A DNA stretch of 64,000 nt from an uncultured Bacteroidales bacterium (GTDB lineage Bacteria; Bacteroidota; Bacteroidia; Bacteroidales; Paludibacteraceae): assembly GCA_934728255.1 (NCBI GenBank), contig CAKVEC010000007.1, forward strand, positions 60,750 to 124,749, given 5' to 3'. A program made the translations under genes and the position numbers. Every line of letters starts with the position of its first letter. The first letter of the stretch is position 1. Of this stretch, positions 44,987 through 52,511 are shown piece after piece. The notes beneath the pieces were generated by a model, which was not told the DNA's origin, ran no database searches, and saw only the letters and a list, made by a program, of their open reading frames with translations.

Positions 44987-45210
44987 ATTAGATCATTCGG
45001 CGGAAAGGAGTGCGCCGATGGTCTCAGATGACATATCACTCCCTACTTTAGCGTTTGCTATTGTTCTATTCACGTTGGAATGTGGAAGTTTCAAACTAAA
45101 GAATACGGACAAGTCAAGCAAACGCCCGTGCTGTCTTGCGCGGGCGTGACTTGTATTCTTTTAGGCATCTTCCACAGCCGCAACGTGAGCAAGTTTCGCT
45201 CGCGTTTTTT
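44987..45210 (+). ncRNA. Free-standing structured RNA, unknown family, upstream of the BcgI-like genes
   Basis: About 224 nt with its own promoter and intrinsic terminator. 5' domain: hairpin TCGGCG/CGCCGA (44997-45002, 45013-45018), whose loop GGAGTG (45007-45012) is complementary to CACTCC (45037-45042), an H-type pseudoknot. 3' domain: a long bulged rod pairing CACGTTG (45071) with CAACGTG (45181), TGTGGAAG (45081) with CTTCCACA (45169), AAGAAT (45099) with ATTCTT (45155), ACAAGTC (45109) with GACTTGT (45148), and ACGCCCG (45122) with CGGGCGT (45141). The basal stem overlaps the terminator arm. 6S RNA has a rod but no such pseudoknot; I cannot assign a family. The R-M start codon is 44 nt past the terminator. 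Confidence 0.65.
45183..45210 (+). terminator. Intrinsic terminator of the ncRNA
   Basis: 8-bp stem ACGTGAGC / GCTCGCGT (one G-U), 7-nt loop, TTTTTT at 45205-45210. Its left arm overlaps the rod's basal strand, so the two pairings compete. Confidence 0.8.
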
Positions 45211-45253
45211 GTGTCTATAGGGCAAATACAGACGCCCAAACAGCACCTGCATA

Positions 45254-47167
45254 ATGACTACCTACGAGAAACAGACCGACCGCATCATCGGCAACCTCCT
45301 CGACCGCGCCAACATCGCTTACACCGAGAACGGCAGCAACATATTTGCCGTCAGCGAAGCCCTGCGCACCGCCTCCAAACGCGGCACGGGCAAGAAAGGT
45401 TTTCCCGAATTTGTGGCACAAGTGGGCGATTTTATCATCGTCATCGAGGACAAAGCCGACACCGACAAACACGCCAAGTTCCTGGACGACCGCCGTACCA
45501 ACCTGCTGATGGACAACACCTCCATCACCGACTATGCTGTGAACGGTGCCGTCCACTACGGGCAGAAAATCGTCACCGGCAGTCCGTTCAAGAAAGTGTT
45601 TGCCTTCGGCTGCAGCGGCACGGAGCAGGGGCGCATGAAGATACAGCCCGTCTATATCACCCCCGCGGGCTACCAAATCATCAAGCCGCAAACCGATTTC
45701 TCCAAGTTCACGGCGACCAACATCGAGACGTTCTACCAAACGGAGGTACTCAACCACAAGACCGCTGAGCAAATAGAACTGGAAAACATACTCAGCAGTG
45801 CGCAGAAACTGCACGAAGACCTGCATACTTTCGGATCGCTGAGCAACTTGGAGAAACCCGTAGTGGTCTCCGCTATCCTGCTTGCCTTGCAGAACGAGGA
45901 CTTCGACACCGAGCAACTGACGGGCGACAGCACCTGCACCGACGGCGCAAAAATCTTCGCCGCCGTAGAGGAATACATGACCCGCGTACAAGTCTCGCCC
46001 GAGCAGAAGAAATCACAAGTGCTTGACCAGTTCCGCTTTATCGCCAACCGTCCGAACCTGTCCGCGATGAACAGCCGCTTGGGCAGAACGCCTCTGCGCT
46101 ATTTCGCCGAATACCTCTATTCGCGTGTGCTGACGGCGTTCAACTACAACAGTGCCGAGGACGTCCTCGGGCGTTTCTATGGTGAGTTTATGAGTTACAG
46201 CGGTGGCGACGGGCAGTCGTTGGGTATCATTCTCACGCCCAAACACATCACTACGCTTTTTTGCGAACTGCTTGACCTCAAACCGACCGACAAGATACTC
46301 GACCCCTGCTGCGGCACGGGCGGTTTCCTTGTAGCGGCGATGCAACAGATGCTGGAGAAAGCCGGCACAACGCAACAGCGCAACGACATACGCCGCAACC
46401 AACTGCATGGCATCGAGATGAACGAGGGGATGTTCTCTATCGCCACCACCAATATGATTCTCCGCGGAGACGGCAAAAGCAACCTCGTGTGCAACGATTT
46501 CTTCCAATTCAACGCCGAAGACCTGCGCCAAAAGCATTTCACCGTAGGTATGATGAACCCGCCGTACTCGCTGGCGAAAAGCAAAGACACCGCCCACCTG
46601 AGCGAACTGCATTTTATCAGCCATCTGCTCGACTCGCTTGACGACGATGCACGCTGCGCCGTTATCGTACCGCAATCCACTATGGTAGGCAAGACCAAAG
46701 AGGACAAGCGCGAAAAGGAATATATCCTGCTGCACCACACATTGGAGGGCGTGATTACCCTCAATCCGCAAACGTTCTTCGGCGTGGGGGTCAATCCCGT
46801 GATTGCCGTCTTCCGTGCGCACCAACCGCACCACGAGAACTACTATGCCAAGTTTGTCAATTTCAAGGACGATGGCTACGAGGTGGCACCGCATATAGGA
46901 CTGCTACCCACCGCACGTGCCACCGAGCGCAAACAACTGCTGCTTGACTGCTGGCTGCGCAACCGACCCGCGCATACCGATTTTATGGTGCGCTCCACCG
47001 TTCTGCCCGACGACGAATGGTTGCACTCGTTCTACTATTTCAACGACACCATTCCCACCGATGCCGACTTTGAGAAGACTATGGCGGACTACCTCACCTT
47101 CGAGTTCAATATGATTACCCACGGCAGAGGATATTTGTTTCACCCTACAACCACCACCGCACAATGA
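45254..47167 (+). CDS. BcgI-like fused restriction endonuclease/methyltransferase (type IIB R-M, A subunit)
   Basis: 637 residues. The N-terminal ~150 residues form a PD-(D/E)xK-type nuclease (GFPEFVAQVGDFIIVIEDKAD; E52, E65-D-K67), followed by a helical linker and a gamma-class N6-adenine methyltransferase (DPCCGTGGF at ~350, MNPPYS at ~434). BcgI A subunits have this fusion and about this length, and act with a separate specificity subunit to cut on both sides of their site. A plain type I HsdM would lack the nuclease and have a separate HsdR, which is absent here. The stop overlaps the S-subunit start (ATGA). The structured RNA lies directly upstream. Confidence 0.85.
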   Translation: MTTYEKQTDRIIGNLLDRANIAYTENGSNIFAVSEALRTASKRGTGKKGFPEFVAQVGDFIIVIEDKADTDKHAKFLDDRRTNLLMDNTSITDYAVNGAVHYGQKIVTGSPFKKVFAFGCSGTEQGRMKIQPVYITPAGYQIIKPQTDFSKFTATNIETFYQTEVLNHKTAEQIELENILSSAQKLHEDLHTFGSLSNLEKPVVVSAILLALQNEDFDTEQLTGDSTCTDGAKIFAAVEEYMTRVQVSPEQKKSQVLDQFRFIANRPNLSAMNSRLGRTPLRYFAEYLYSRVLTAFNYNSAEDVLGRFYGEFMSYSGGDGQSLGIILTPKHITTLFCELLDLKPTDKILDPCCGTGGFLVAAMQQMLEKAGTTQQRNDIRRNQLHGIEMNEGMFSIATTNMILRGDGKSNLVCNDFFQFNAEDLRQKHFTVGMMNPPYSLAKSKDTAHLSELHFISHLLDSLDDDARCAVIVPQSTMVGKTKEDKREKEYILLHHTLEGVITLNPQTFFGVGVNPVIAVFRAHQPHHENYYAKFVNFKDDGYEVAPHIGLLPTARATERKQLLLDCWLRNRPAHTDFMVRSTVLPDDEWLHSFYYFNDTIPTDADFEKTMADYLTFEFNMITHGRGYLFHPTTTTAQ

Positions 47168-48228
47168 AAACTTTACAGGAATGTAATTGGAAAGAGTTCG
47201 CTATTTCCGATGTATTTGACGTATCGGGAACCATTACTACACATCCGTCTAAACTTGTGGCAAAAGGAAATACTCCGCGTGTTACGTGCGCAGCAACTAA
47301 CAACGGGTTAGATGATTTCTACACAAATGAGCCAACAGAAAAAGGAGGTGTTATTACCATTGATAGTGCCACTATCGGTTTTGTTGGTTATCATCCGTAT
47401 GATTTTATAGCCACTGACCATGTGGAAAAACTTACCCTCAAAGATGGACAAAAACTACCATATTTGGCAGGTTTGTTTGTAAAGAAAGCCATAGAAAATG
47501 CGGTAGGTACAAAATATAGTTATGGCTATAAATTTGCACAACAGCGTATAAAACGCCAAACAATCCTTCTCCCTATTACCCCCGATGGTACACCCGACTG
47601 GCAGTTTATGGAGGATTATATGCGGGAGGTGGAAAAGAAACTCCTGTCACAAGCATTGCCCATACTGCAAGAAAGAATAAGTAACTATAAAAACACATTG
47701 GGTAGGGTAAAAATAGACAAACAAAGTTGGAAAGAGTTTGCCATAACGGATATATTCATTATCAAAGCAACACAAAGTGGCATAGACAGAAACAAACTTA
47801 TTGCAGGCGATAGCGATACGCCATATATCACGCGTTCTGATGCAAATAACGGGTGGGATAGTTTTATTTGCGACCAACCCAAATACCGGCGAGACAGAGG
47901 CAATGTCCTGTCTGTAGGATTGGATACACAAACGGCATTTTATCAACCTTGTCCATTCTATACAGGGCAAAATATACAAGTATTCAGCAGTCCGCAACTG
48001 AATAGATATGTAGCGGCATTTATCATACCTCTGCTAAAAATCCAACTACAGAAATTTAATTGGGGTGGCAACGGTGCGACACTCGGACGACTGAAGAAAT
48101 CAAAAATCCTTCTCCCCGCCACTCCTGCCCGCACACCGGATTATGACTTTATGGAAGCCTATATGCGGGAGGTGGAATACAGGCAATTGGAGGAATATAT
48201 CAGTCAAAGAGAAACGGATATGGCATAA
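47164..48228 (+). CDS. BcgI-like / type I specificity subunit (B or S subunit)
   Basis: 354 residues with two tandem target-recognition halves: each begins WKEFAI(S/T)D(V/I)F (residues ~10 and ~195) and ends ILLP.TP..TPD..FMEDYMREVE-like helix (about 138-162 and 318-340). The duplicated halves imply a bipartite recognition site. The gene is visibly more AT-rich than the A-subunit gene, suggesting that recognition domains were exchanged by transfer. It overlaps the upstream gene by 4 bp and ends the operon. Confidence 0.9.
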   Translation: MKTLQECNWKEFAISDVFDVSGTITTHPSKLVAKGNTPRVTCAATNNGLDDFYTNEPTEKGGVITIDSATIGFVGYHPYDFIATDHVEKLTLKDGQKLPYLAGLFVKKAIENAVGTKYSYGYKFAQQRIKRQTILLPITPDGTPDWQFMEDYMREVEKKLLSQALPILQERISNYKNTLGRVKIDKQSWKEFAITDIFIIKATQSGIDRNKLIAGDSDTPYITRSDANNGWDSFICDQPKYRRDRGNVLSVGLDTQTAFYQPCPFYTGQNIQVFSSPQLNRYVAAFIIPLLKIQLQKFNWGGNGATLGRLKKSKILLPATPARTPDYDFMEAYMREVEYRQLEEYISQRETDMA

Positions 48229-48323
48229 TGGTTGACGCTGCCGCGGAGACGGTGCTTTTTTTGAGGGAGATTTGCGGGCTTGGCAAGCCCGCAACGGAGA
48301 CACTTTTATTCCACATATACCCT

Positions 48324-48372
48324 AAATACGAAAAAGGCTGTCTGCGATTGCCAGACAGCCTTTTTCGTATTT
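48324..48372. terminator. Bidirectional terminator, R-M / glycosyltransferase
   Basis: Perfect 21-bp inverted repeat; the inner part AGGCTGTCTG / CAGACAGCCT is flanked by A-run and T-run, loop CGATTGC, between convergent genes. Confidence 0.9.
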
Positions 48373-48377
48373 CAAAC

Positions 48378-49589
48378 TTATTCTCTCAGTTTTGCCAGGC
48401 GTTCGCGGAGGCGTTTTACGTCCTCTTCGAGGGCGTTGCGCCATGTGCGGCGGTCTTCCTCGGGGTCGTTGTCGGCAATGCCCTCGCGGAACATCTCCTC
48501 TGCCAGTTCGATAGAGTGCTCAATGCTGTATTGTTTGCCCGCCTCGGCATACTGCGGTTCCATACGTTTGCGCTCCTCGGGGTTATCAAGCCAGTAGTCG
48601 ATGGTCTTGGCGAGGTCTTCGCTGTCGCCCGGCAGGAATAGACTGCGTTTGTCGAGCGCAAACTGCGGCGTTGCCGAGCGGTCGGAATTGGCAATCACCG
48701 GCACTACGCCCGTAGCAAAAGCCTCAATACACGAGATAGCCTCGATCTCAATGTCGGCAGCATGCACATAGAGATCGGTCTGCGCCAGCATATTGATCAG
48801 TTCCTCTTTGGTGAAGAAACGGAAAATAGGCGGGTTCTTCAGGTCGGCACCCTGTTTCTCAAGGTCGCCGAGCAAAGGTCCCTGTCCGGCAAACACCAAC
48901 TGTATGCGGTCAGCATACTTGCTTTTCTTGACGGCGTCGATAATCACATCCTGCCTTTTCTCCACAGACAGACGACCAATCATCATAATCACAATCTTTC
49001 CGGCAAACTCCGGTGCTTTCTCCGCATCACGGCGATATTGGAAATCGGGCTCCACGCCGTTGCTTATCACGTGCAGTTTGGCGGTATAGCCGTTCTCTTT
49101 CAGTTGATTGGCAATGAAATGACTCGGGCAATGGATATGCTTGAAATTGTTGTAGAACACATCGCGGAAGGTATGATAAATCGCCTTATTGATGAGCGTG
49201 GCATCTTTCAGACCTATACTCGAAGTGATATTCTCGGGCTGCACGTGGAAAGCGGCGGTATGCGGAATACCCAGTTTCTGGCACACTTTCAGTCCCTCGA
49301 TAGAGAGCGCAAAAGGCATCATAAAATGCACCACATCCGCCCACGAGATGGCGTTTTCCAGCACATCTACATCGGGTTTCCCGAATGCCATTCCTTGGGC
49401 TTTGATCAGGTTCTCGCCAATGGGGGATTTCCATTCCGCCACCACATATTTGTCCTCAGATGGGGCGCCTGTTGAGATGACACGCACCTCATTGCCATGC
49501 TCGCGCAGGTGGGTGGCAAAGCGTTTTGCCGAAATTGTTGTGCCGTTGTTGGCTGCATCGAACTGGTCGATGACAAGTAGAATCTTCAT
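48378..49589 (-). CDS. Glycosyltransferase family 4
   Basis: 403 residues; ATG 49589 preferred over TTG 49595. GT-B fold: KILLVIDQFDAANNGTT at the N-terminus and C-terminal donor-binding part with VIMMIGRLSVEKRQDVIIDAV, LVFAGQGPL and the EAISCIEAFATGVVPVIAN segment near residue 285 (the E-x7-E position). It resembles 1,2-diacylglycerol/lipid glucosyltransferases; the acceptor is unknown. The tail (RTWRNALEEDVKRLRERLAKLRE) is a charged helix, probably a coiled coil. Confidence 0.9.
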   Translation of the reverse strand: MKILLVIDQFDAANNGTTISAKRFATHLREHGNEVRVISTGAPSEDKYVVAEWKSPIGENLIKAQGMAFGKPDVDVLENAISWADVVHFMMPFALSIEGLKVCQKLGIPHTAAFHVQPENITSSIGLKDATLINKAIYHTFRDVFYNNFKHIHCPSHFIANQLKENGYTAKLHVISNGVEPDFQYRRDAEKAPEFAGKIVIMMIGRLSVEKRQDVIIDAVKKSKYADRIQLVFAGQGPLLGDLEKQGADLKNPPIFRFFTKEELINMLAQTDLYVHAADIEIEAISCIEAFATGVVPVIANSDRSATPQFALDKRSLFLPGDSEDLAKTIDYWLDNPEERKRMEPQYAEAGKQYSIEHSIELAEEMFREGIADNDPEEDRRTWRNALEEDVKRLRERLAKLRE

Positions 49590-49679
49590 ATTCAATATTT
49601 TATAGTGTTTTTAATTGTATGTTAATTGTTAATTATTACTTGTTTATTTCCTTGCGGTATAGTTTTTGCAAGCGATGAA

Positions 49680-49716
49680 ATAATTACGCATTATGCATTA
49701 AACATTACGCATTAAT
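49680..49716. repeat. GCATTATGCATTA short repeat
   Basis: TACGCATTATGCATTAAACATTACGCATTA immediately before the start codon at 49717 (shown here only in part as TACGCATTATGCATTA). Confidence 0.65.
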
Positions 49717-50502
49717 ATGACTTCTCCCCATCAACACCTCAAACGGTTTTATATCGTTCTCTTTGTTCTCACCATCGTGTTGGGTATCGCCAACGTTACC
49801 TATCTGCTTTTCCAGCCCGAGACGACCCTGAAAGCCGTGATGTTCTGCGGGTTACAGTATGTAGCGATGTTGCTTATCTTGACCGCCCCGATTATCCTGC
49901 GCAAACGTTTCCTGCTCAATGTGCCGTTGGTGCTGACCGTTGTCATTGCCGCATTTGCTTTCACGGCCATGGTGCTCGGCGACGGGCTTAATTTCTACGG
50001 ACGCTATCCGTGGTGGGATTCACTCCTGCACCTTTTCTCAGGCGGTATGCTCTCTTTCATAGGGCTATGGATTGTGCATATCCTGCTCTCCGACTCCGAC
50101 CAAGTGGTATTCAGCAACAAGTATTTTCTGGCACTCTTTCTCCTGATGTTCTCGCTCTCGTGCGGTGCACTCTGGGAGATCTGCGAATACACATACGATG
50201 ACCTTTTCGGCACTAACACGCAGCAGTTTATGGAGACTACCTCGGGTTCTATCTATACCGACCAAGACATACCGCTCGTCGGGCATGAGGCACTGCGCGA
50301 TACGATGACCGACCTCATTCTCGATTTTATCGGAGGTCTGATCGTTGCCCTCTACGTACTCTTCCGCCATGATGCGTTTATGGAAAAGCACAACACCGAC
50401 TCCGTTCTCGACTCTCCGTCTATCTTGGACGAACTGGAGCAACCTGCCCTTGCGGACCAAACGGACAAGTCAGGGAAAGACGAACCGGCAAAGACCACTT
50501 GA
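49717..50502 (+). CDS. Integral membrane protein, DUF2238/YjdF-like
   Basis: 261 residues with about six helices and a hydrophilic C-terminus. YPWWDSLLHLFSGGMLSFIG, GALWEICEYTYDDLFGTN and DTMTDLILDFIGGLIVAL follow the YjdF/DUF2238 pattern of conserved polar residues in membrane helices (WD..H, WE..E, D...D). The function is unknown. It starts right after a dispersed repeat, with no recognisable promoter. Confidence 0.75.
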   Translation: MTSPHQHLKRFYIVLFVLTIVLGIANVTYLLFQPETTLKAVMFCGLQYVAMLLILTAPIILRKRFLLNVPLVLTVVIAAFAFTAMVLGDGLNFYGRYPWWDSLLHLFSGGMLSFIGLWIVHILLSDSDQVVFSNKYFLALFLLMFSLSCGALWEICEYTYDDLFGTNTQQFMETTSGSIYTDQDIPLVGHEALRDTMTDLILDFIGGLIVALYVLFRHDAFMEKHNTDSVLDSPSILDELEQPALADQTDKSGKDEPAKTT

Positions 50503-50587
50503 TAAGCCGACAATGACTATACCCCAAATGGCACGCAAAATGCGTGCCATTTTTTATTTCCCCATATTGTAAACCTATTCTGCGCTG

Positions 50588-50740
50588 TCCTATGCATAAA
50601 AAGTGCATAAAGCATCCATTACGTAGAAAAGACGTAGAAAGGACGTAGAAAAGACGTAGAAAGAATTGCACTTCACCAATAGGATAAGCCCTCTTTTTAT
50701 ACGGATTATGCATTGTTTATGCATCGCTATGCATAATTCA
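50588..50740. repeat. 11-bp iteron element E (CTTTCTACGTC type)
   Basis: Core 50618-50667 with four units ACGTAGAAAAG, ACGTAGAAAGG, ACGTAGAAAAG, ACGTAGAAAGA between ATT and ATT. Flanks ATGCATAAAAAGTGCATAAAGC and GGATAAGCCCTCTTTTTATA. The promoter TTG is 105 bp after the core. Confidence 0.9.
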
Positions 50741-50771
50741 GGCAAACCGTTACCAGCCGCAGGCAGACCAT

Positions 50772-50802
50772 TTGCATATATCGGCAAAAAGCAGTAACTT
50801 TG
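50772..50802 (+). promoter_or_regulatory. Promoter of the que operon
   Basis: TTG (50772-50774), 20 bp, TAACTTTG (50795-50802). Confidence 0.8.
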
Positions 50803-50808
50803 CAACCG

Positions 50809-50886
50809 CAAAGCGGGGCTATTGTTTTTCCCCCGCCCGATTTACCAATCAACGGGACTTCACCGGTCTCATAATCACTGAAAACA
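50809..50886 (+). promoter_or_regulatory. queF leader with GC-rich hairpin, possible preQ1 sensor
   Basis: Stem GCGGGG (50813-50818) / CCCCGC (50831-50836) with a 12-nt loop CTATTGTTTTTC; loop ATTG could pair with CAAT downstream, giving a small pseudoknot. Upstream of preQ1-synthesis genes this suggests a preQ1-type riboswitch, but the A-rich tail of the preQ1-I consensus is missing. Confidence 0.35.
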
Positions 50887-51360
50887 ATGCGAACATCCGA
50901 AGAATTGCAAGGCGTGAGCCTGCTGGGCGAGAACCGTACCAAATACCCGACGGACTATGCCCCCGAGATGCTGGAGACTTTTGTCAACAAGCACCCAGAA
51001 AACGAGTATCTCGTTACTTTCAACTGCCCCGAATTCACCTCTCTCTGCCCCAAGACAGGGCAACCCGATTTTGCCACTATCGTTATCTCATACATCCCGC
51101 GCGAGCGGATGGTGGAGTCCAAGTCGCTGAAACTCTACCTGTTTTCGTTCCGCAACCACGGCGATTTCCACGAGGATTGCGTAAACATCATTATGAACGA
51201 CCTGGTCAAACTGATGGACCCGAAATATATTGAGGTTACGGGTATCTTTACCCCCCGCGGTGGCATCAGTATCTATCCGTTTGCCAACTATGCCGACGAA
51301 GCGCACCAAGCCCTCAAACAGCAACGGCTTTCCGCCCGCTTTGCCGAAGTACTCAAATAA
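50887..51360 (+). CDS. queF: NADPH-dependent 7-cyano-7-deazaguanine reductase
   Basis: 157 residues, the short unimodular (YkvM-type) QueF. FNCPEFTSLCPKTGQPDFATI holds the catalytic Cys and the QueF signature with the aspartate, and ESKSLKLYLFSFRNHGDFHEDC contains the conserved Glu-Ser-Lys-Ser and the FHED motif. It reduces preQ0 nitrile to preQ1 amine in queuosine synthesis. It is first in the que operon, with queC 32 bp downstream. Confidence 0.97.
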   Translation: MRTSEELQGVSLLGENRTKYPTDYAPEMLETFVNKHPENEYLVTFNCPEFTSLCPKTGQPDFATIVISYIPRERMVESKSLKLYLFSFRNHGDFHEDCVNIIMNDLVKLMDPKYIEVTGIFTPRGGISIYPFANYADEAHQALKQQRLSARFAEVLK

Positions 51361-51392
51361 TTACAAATTACTAATTACAAATTCATAATTGA

Positions 51393-52043
51393 ATGAAGGA
51401 TAGTATTATTGTTTTGTCGGGCGGACTGGATTCCACCACGATGCTATACGAATACAAAGACGAGATTGCGCTGGCACTGAGTTTCAACTACGGCAGCAAC
51501 CACAATGAGAAAGAACTCTATTTCGCCCGGCTGCACTGCGACCGGCTGGATATTCCGCACATTATCATCCCGTTGGATTTTATGCACTTGTATTTCCACA
51601 GTTCACTTCTGGAAGGTGCAGACGCTATTCCCGAGGGCAACTATGACGACGAGAACATGCGCTCAACGGTAGTGCCGTTCCGCAACGGTATTATGCTGGC
51701 GATTGCAGCCGGTATGGCGGAGAGCCGCGGACTGAAACGCATTATGATGGCGAACCACGCCGGCGACCACGCTATCTATCCGGACTGCCGCCAATCGTTT
51801 GTGGACGCTATGAATGCGGCGATCAAGGCGGGGACATACGAGGGTATAGAACTCTTTACCCCCTACACCAACCTCACCAAAGCCGATATTGCCCGCCACG
51901 GCAAAGCACTCGGTATCGACTATTCCGAGACGTGGAGTTGCTACAAAGGCGGCGAGAAACACTGCGGGAAATGCGGTACCTGCACCGAGCGTATCGAAGC
52001 CCTCAAAGAGGCGGGGATAGAGGACACTACGGAATATGAATGA
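51393..52043 (+). CDS. queC: 7-cyano-7-deazaguanine (preQ0) synthase
   Basis: 216 residues. ATP-pyrophosphatase P-loop LSGGLDSTTMLYEY at the N-terminus and a C-terminal zinc site CYKGGEKHCGKCGTCTERIEA (CxxxxxxxCxxCxxC). It converts 7-carboxy-7-deazaguanine to preQ0 using ammonia and ATP. An R1 repeat directly abuts the stop codon. Confidence 0.97.
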   Translation: MKDSIIVLSGGLDSTTMLYEYKDEIALALSFNYGSNHNEKELYFARLHCDRLDIPHIIIPLDFMHLYFHSSLLEGADAIPEGNYDDENMRSTVVPFRNGIMLAIAAGMAESRGLKRIMMANHAGDHAIYPDCRQSFVDAMNAAIKAGTYEGIELFTPYTNLTKADIARHGKALGIDYSETWSCYKGGEKHCGKCGTCTERIEALKEAGIEDTTEYE

Positions 52044-52044
52044 C

Positions 52045-52077
52045 TTCAACCTCCCCAACCCCTCCAAAGGAGGGGCT
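52045..52077. repeat. Dispersed repeat R1, copy 4 (inverted)
   Basis: Inverse orientation (AACCTCCCCAACCCCTCC, AAAGGAGGGGCT). With copy 5 it makes an inverted pair flanking ~51 bp. Confidence 0.85.
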
Positions 52078-52128
52078 CAACGGATGTTAATGTTACACAA
52101 AATCTTTACGTATTGAAACAACTCTTAT

Positions 52129-52159
52129 AGCCCCTCCTTTGGAGGGGGTGGGGAGGTCA
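52129..52159. repeat. Dispersed repeat R1, copy 5
   Basis: AGCCCCTCCTTTGGAGGGGG plus TGGGGAGGTCA, opposite to copy 4, 13 bp before the queD start. Confidence 0.85.
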
Positions 52160-52172
52160 GATTATAGGCTGT

Positions 52173-52511
52173 ATGTATTATGTAGAAAAGCGTTTGGAGA
52201 TTTCCGCTGCACACAATCTCCGCCTCAGTTACGAGAGCAAATGCGAGGCATTGCACGGGCACAACTGGATCATTGTAGTCTATTGCAAGGCACGCGAACT
52301 GAACCAAGACGGTATGGTTACCGACTTTACCCACATCAAACGTGTGGTAAAGGACACATTCGACCATAAGTATATCAACGAGGTGCTGGACGTGAACCCA
52401 TCGGCGGAGAATATCGCCCGCTGGATTTGCGACCACGTGGAGAACTGCTACAAAGTGAGCGTCCACGAGTCGGAAAACAACTGCGCCATCTACGAGCGCG
52501 ACGAAGACTGA
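52173..52511 (+). CDS. queD: 6-carboxy-5,6,7,8-tetrahydropterin synthase
   Basis: 112 residues. SAAHNLRLSYESKCEALHGHNW supplies the zinc histidines and catalytic Cys; DFTHIKRVVKD, FDHKYIN and NPSAENIARWICDH complete the QueD pattern. It makes CPH4 from dihydroneopterin triphosphate. It sits between queC, from which R1 repeats separate it, and queE, whose ATG overlaps its TGA by 1 base. Confidence 0.96.
   Translation: MYYVEKRLEISAAHNLRLSYESKCEALHGHNWIIVVYCKARELNQDGMVTDFTHIKRVVKDTFDHKYINEVLDVNPSAENIARWICDHVENCYKVSVHESENNCAIYERDED

Larger units (their letters stand above)
50503..50886. other. Intergenic region before the queuosine operon
   Basis: 384 bp without a gene: iteron element E (50588-50740), promoter (50772-50802) and the hairpin leader of queF. 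Confidence 0.7.

Noticed and set aside
44987..45210. Retron msr-msd RNA
   Set aside because: No reverse transcriptase gene follows and no a1/a2 terminal complement was found.
44987..45210. RNase P, SRP or tmRNA gene
   Set aside because: None of their conserved blocks (for example GAGGAAAGTCC, GGAAGGAAGCAGC) is present.
45254..48228. Classic type I R-M (HsdM/HsdS)
   Set aside because: N-terminal PD-ExK-like nuclease in the methyltransferase and no HsdR in the window favour a BcgI-like type IIB.
50809..50886. Canonical preQ1-I riboswitch
   Set aside because: The loop and tail do not match the consensus; kept only as a low-confidence leader.
52041..52172. Insertion sequence formed by the two R1 copies
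   Set aside because: Only ~51 bp lie between them with no ORF; other R1 copies are single.
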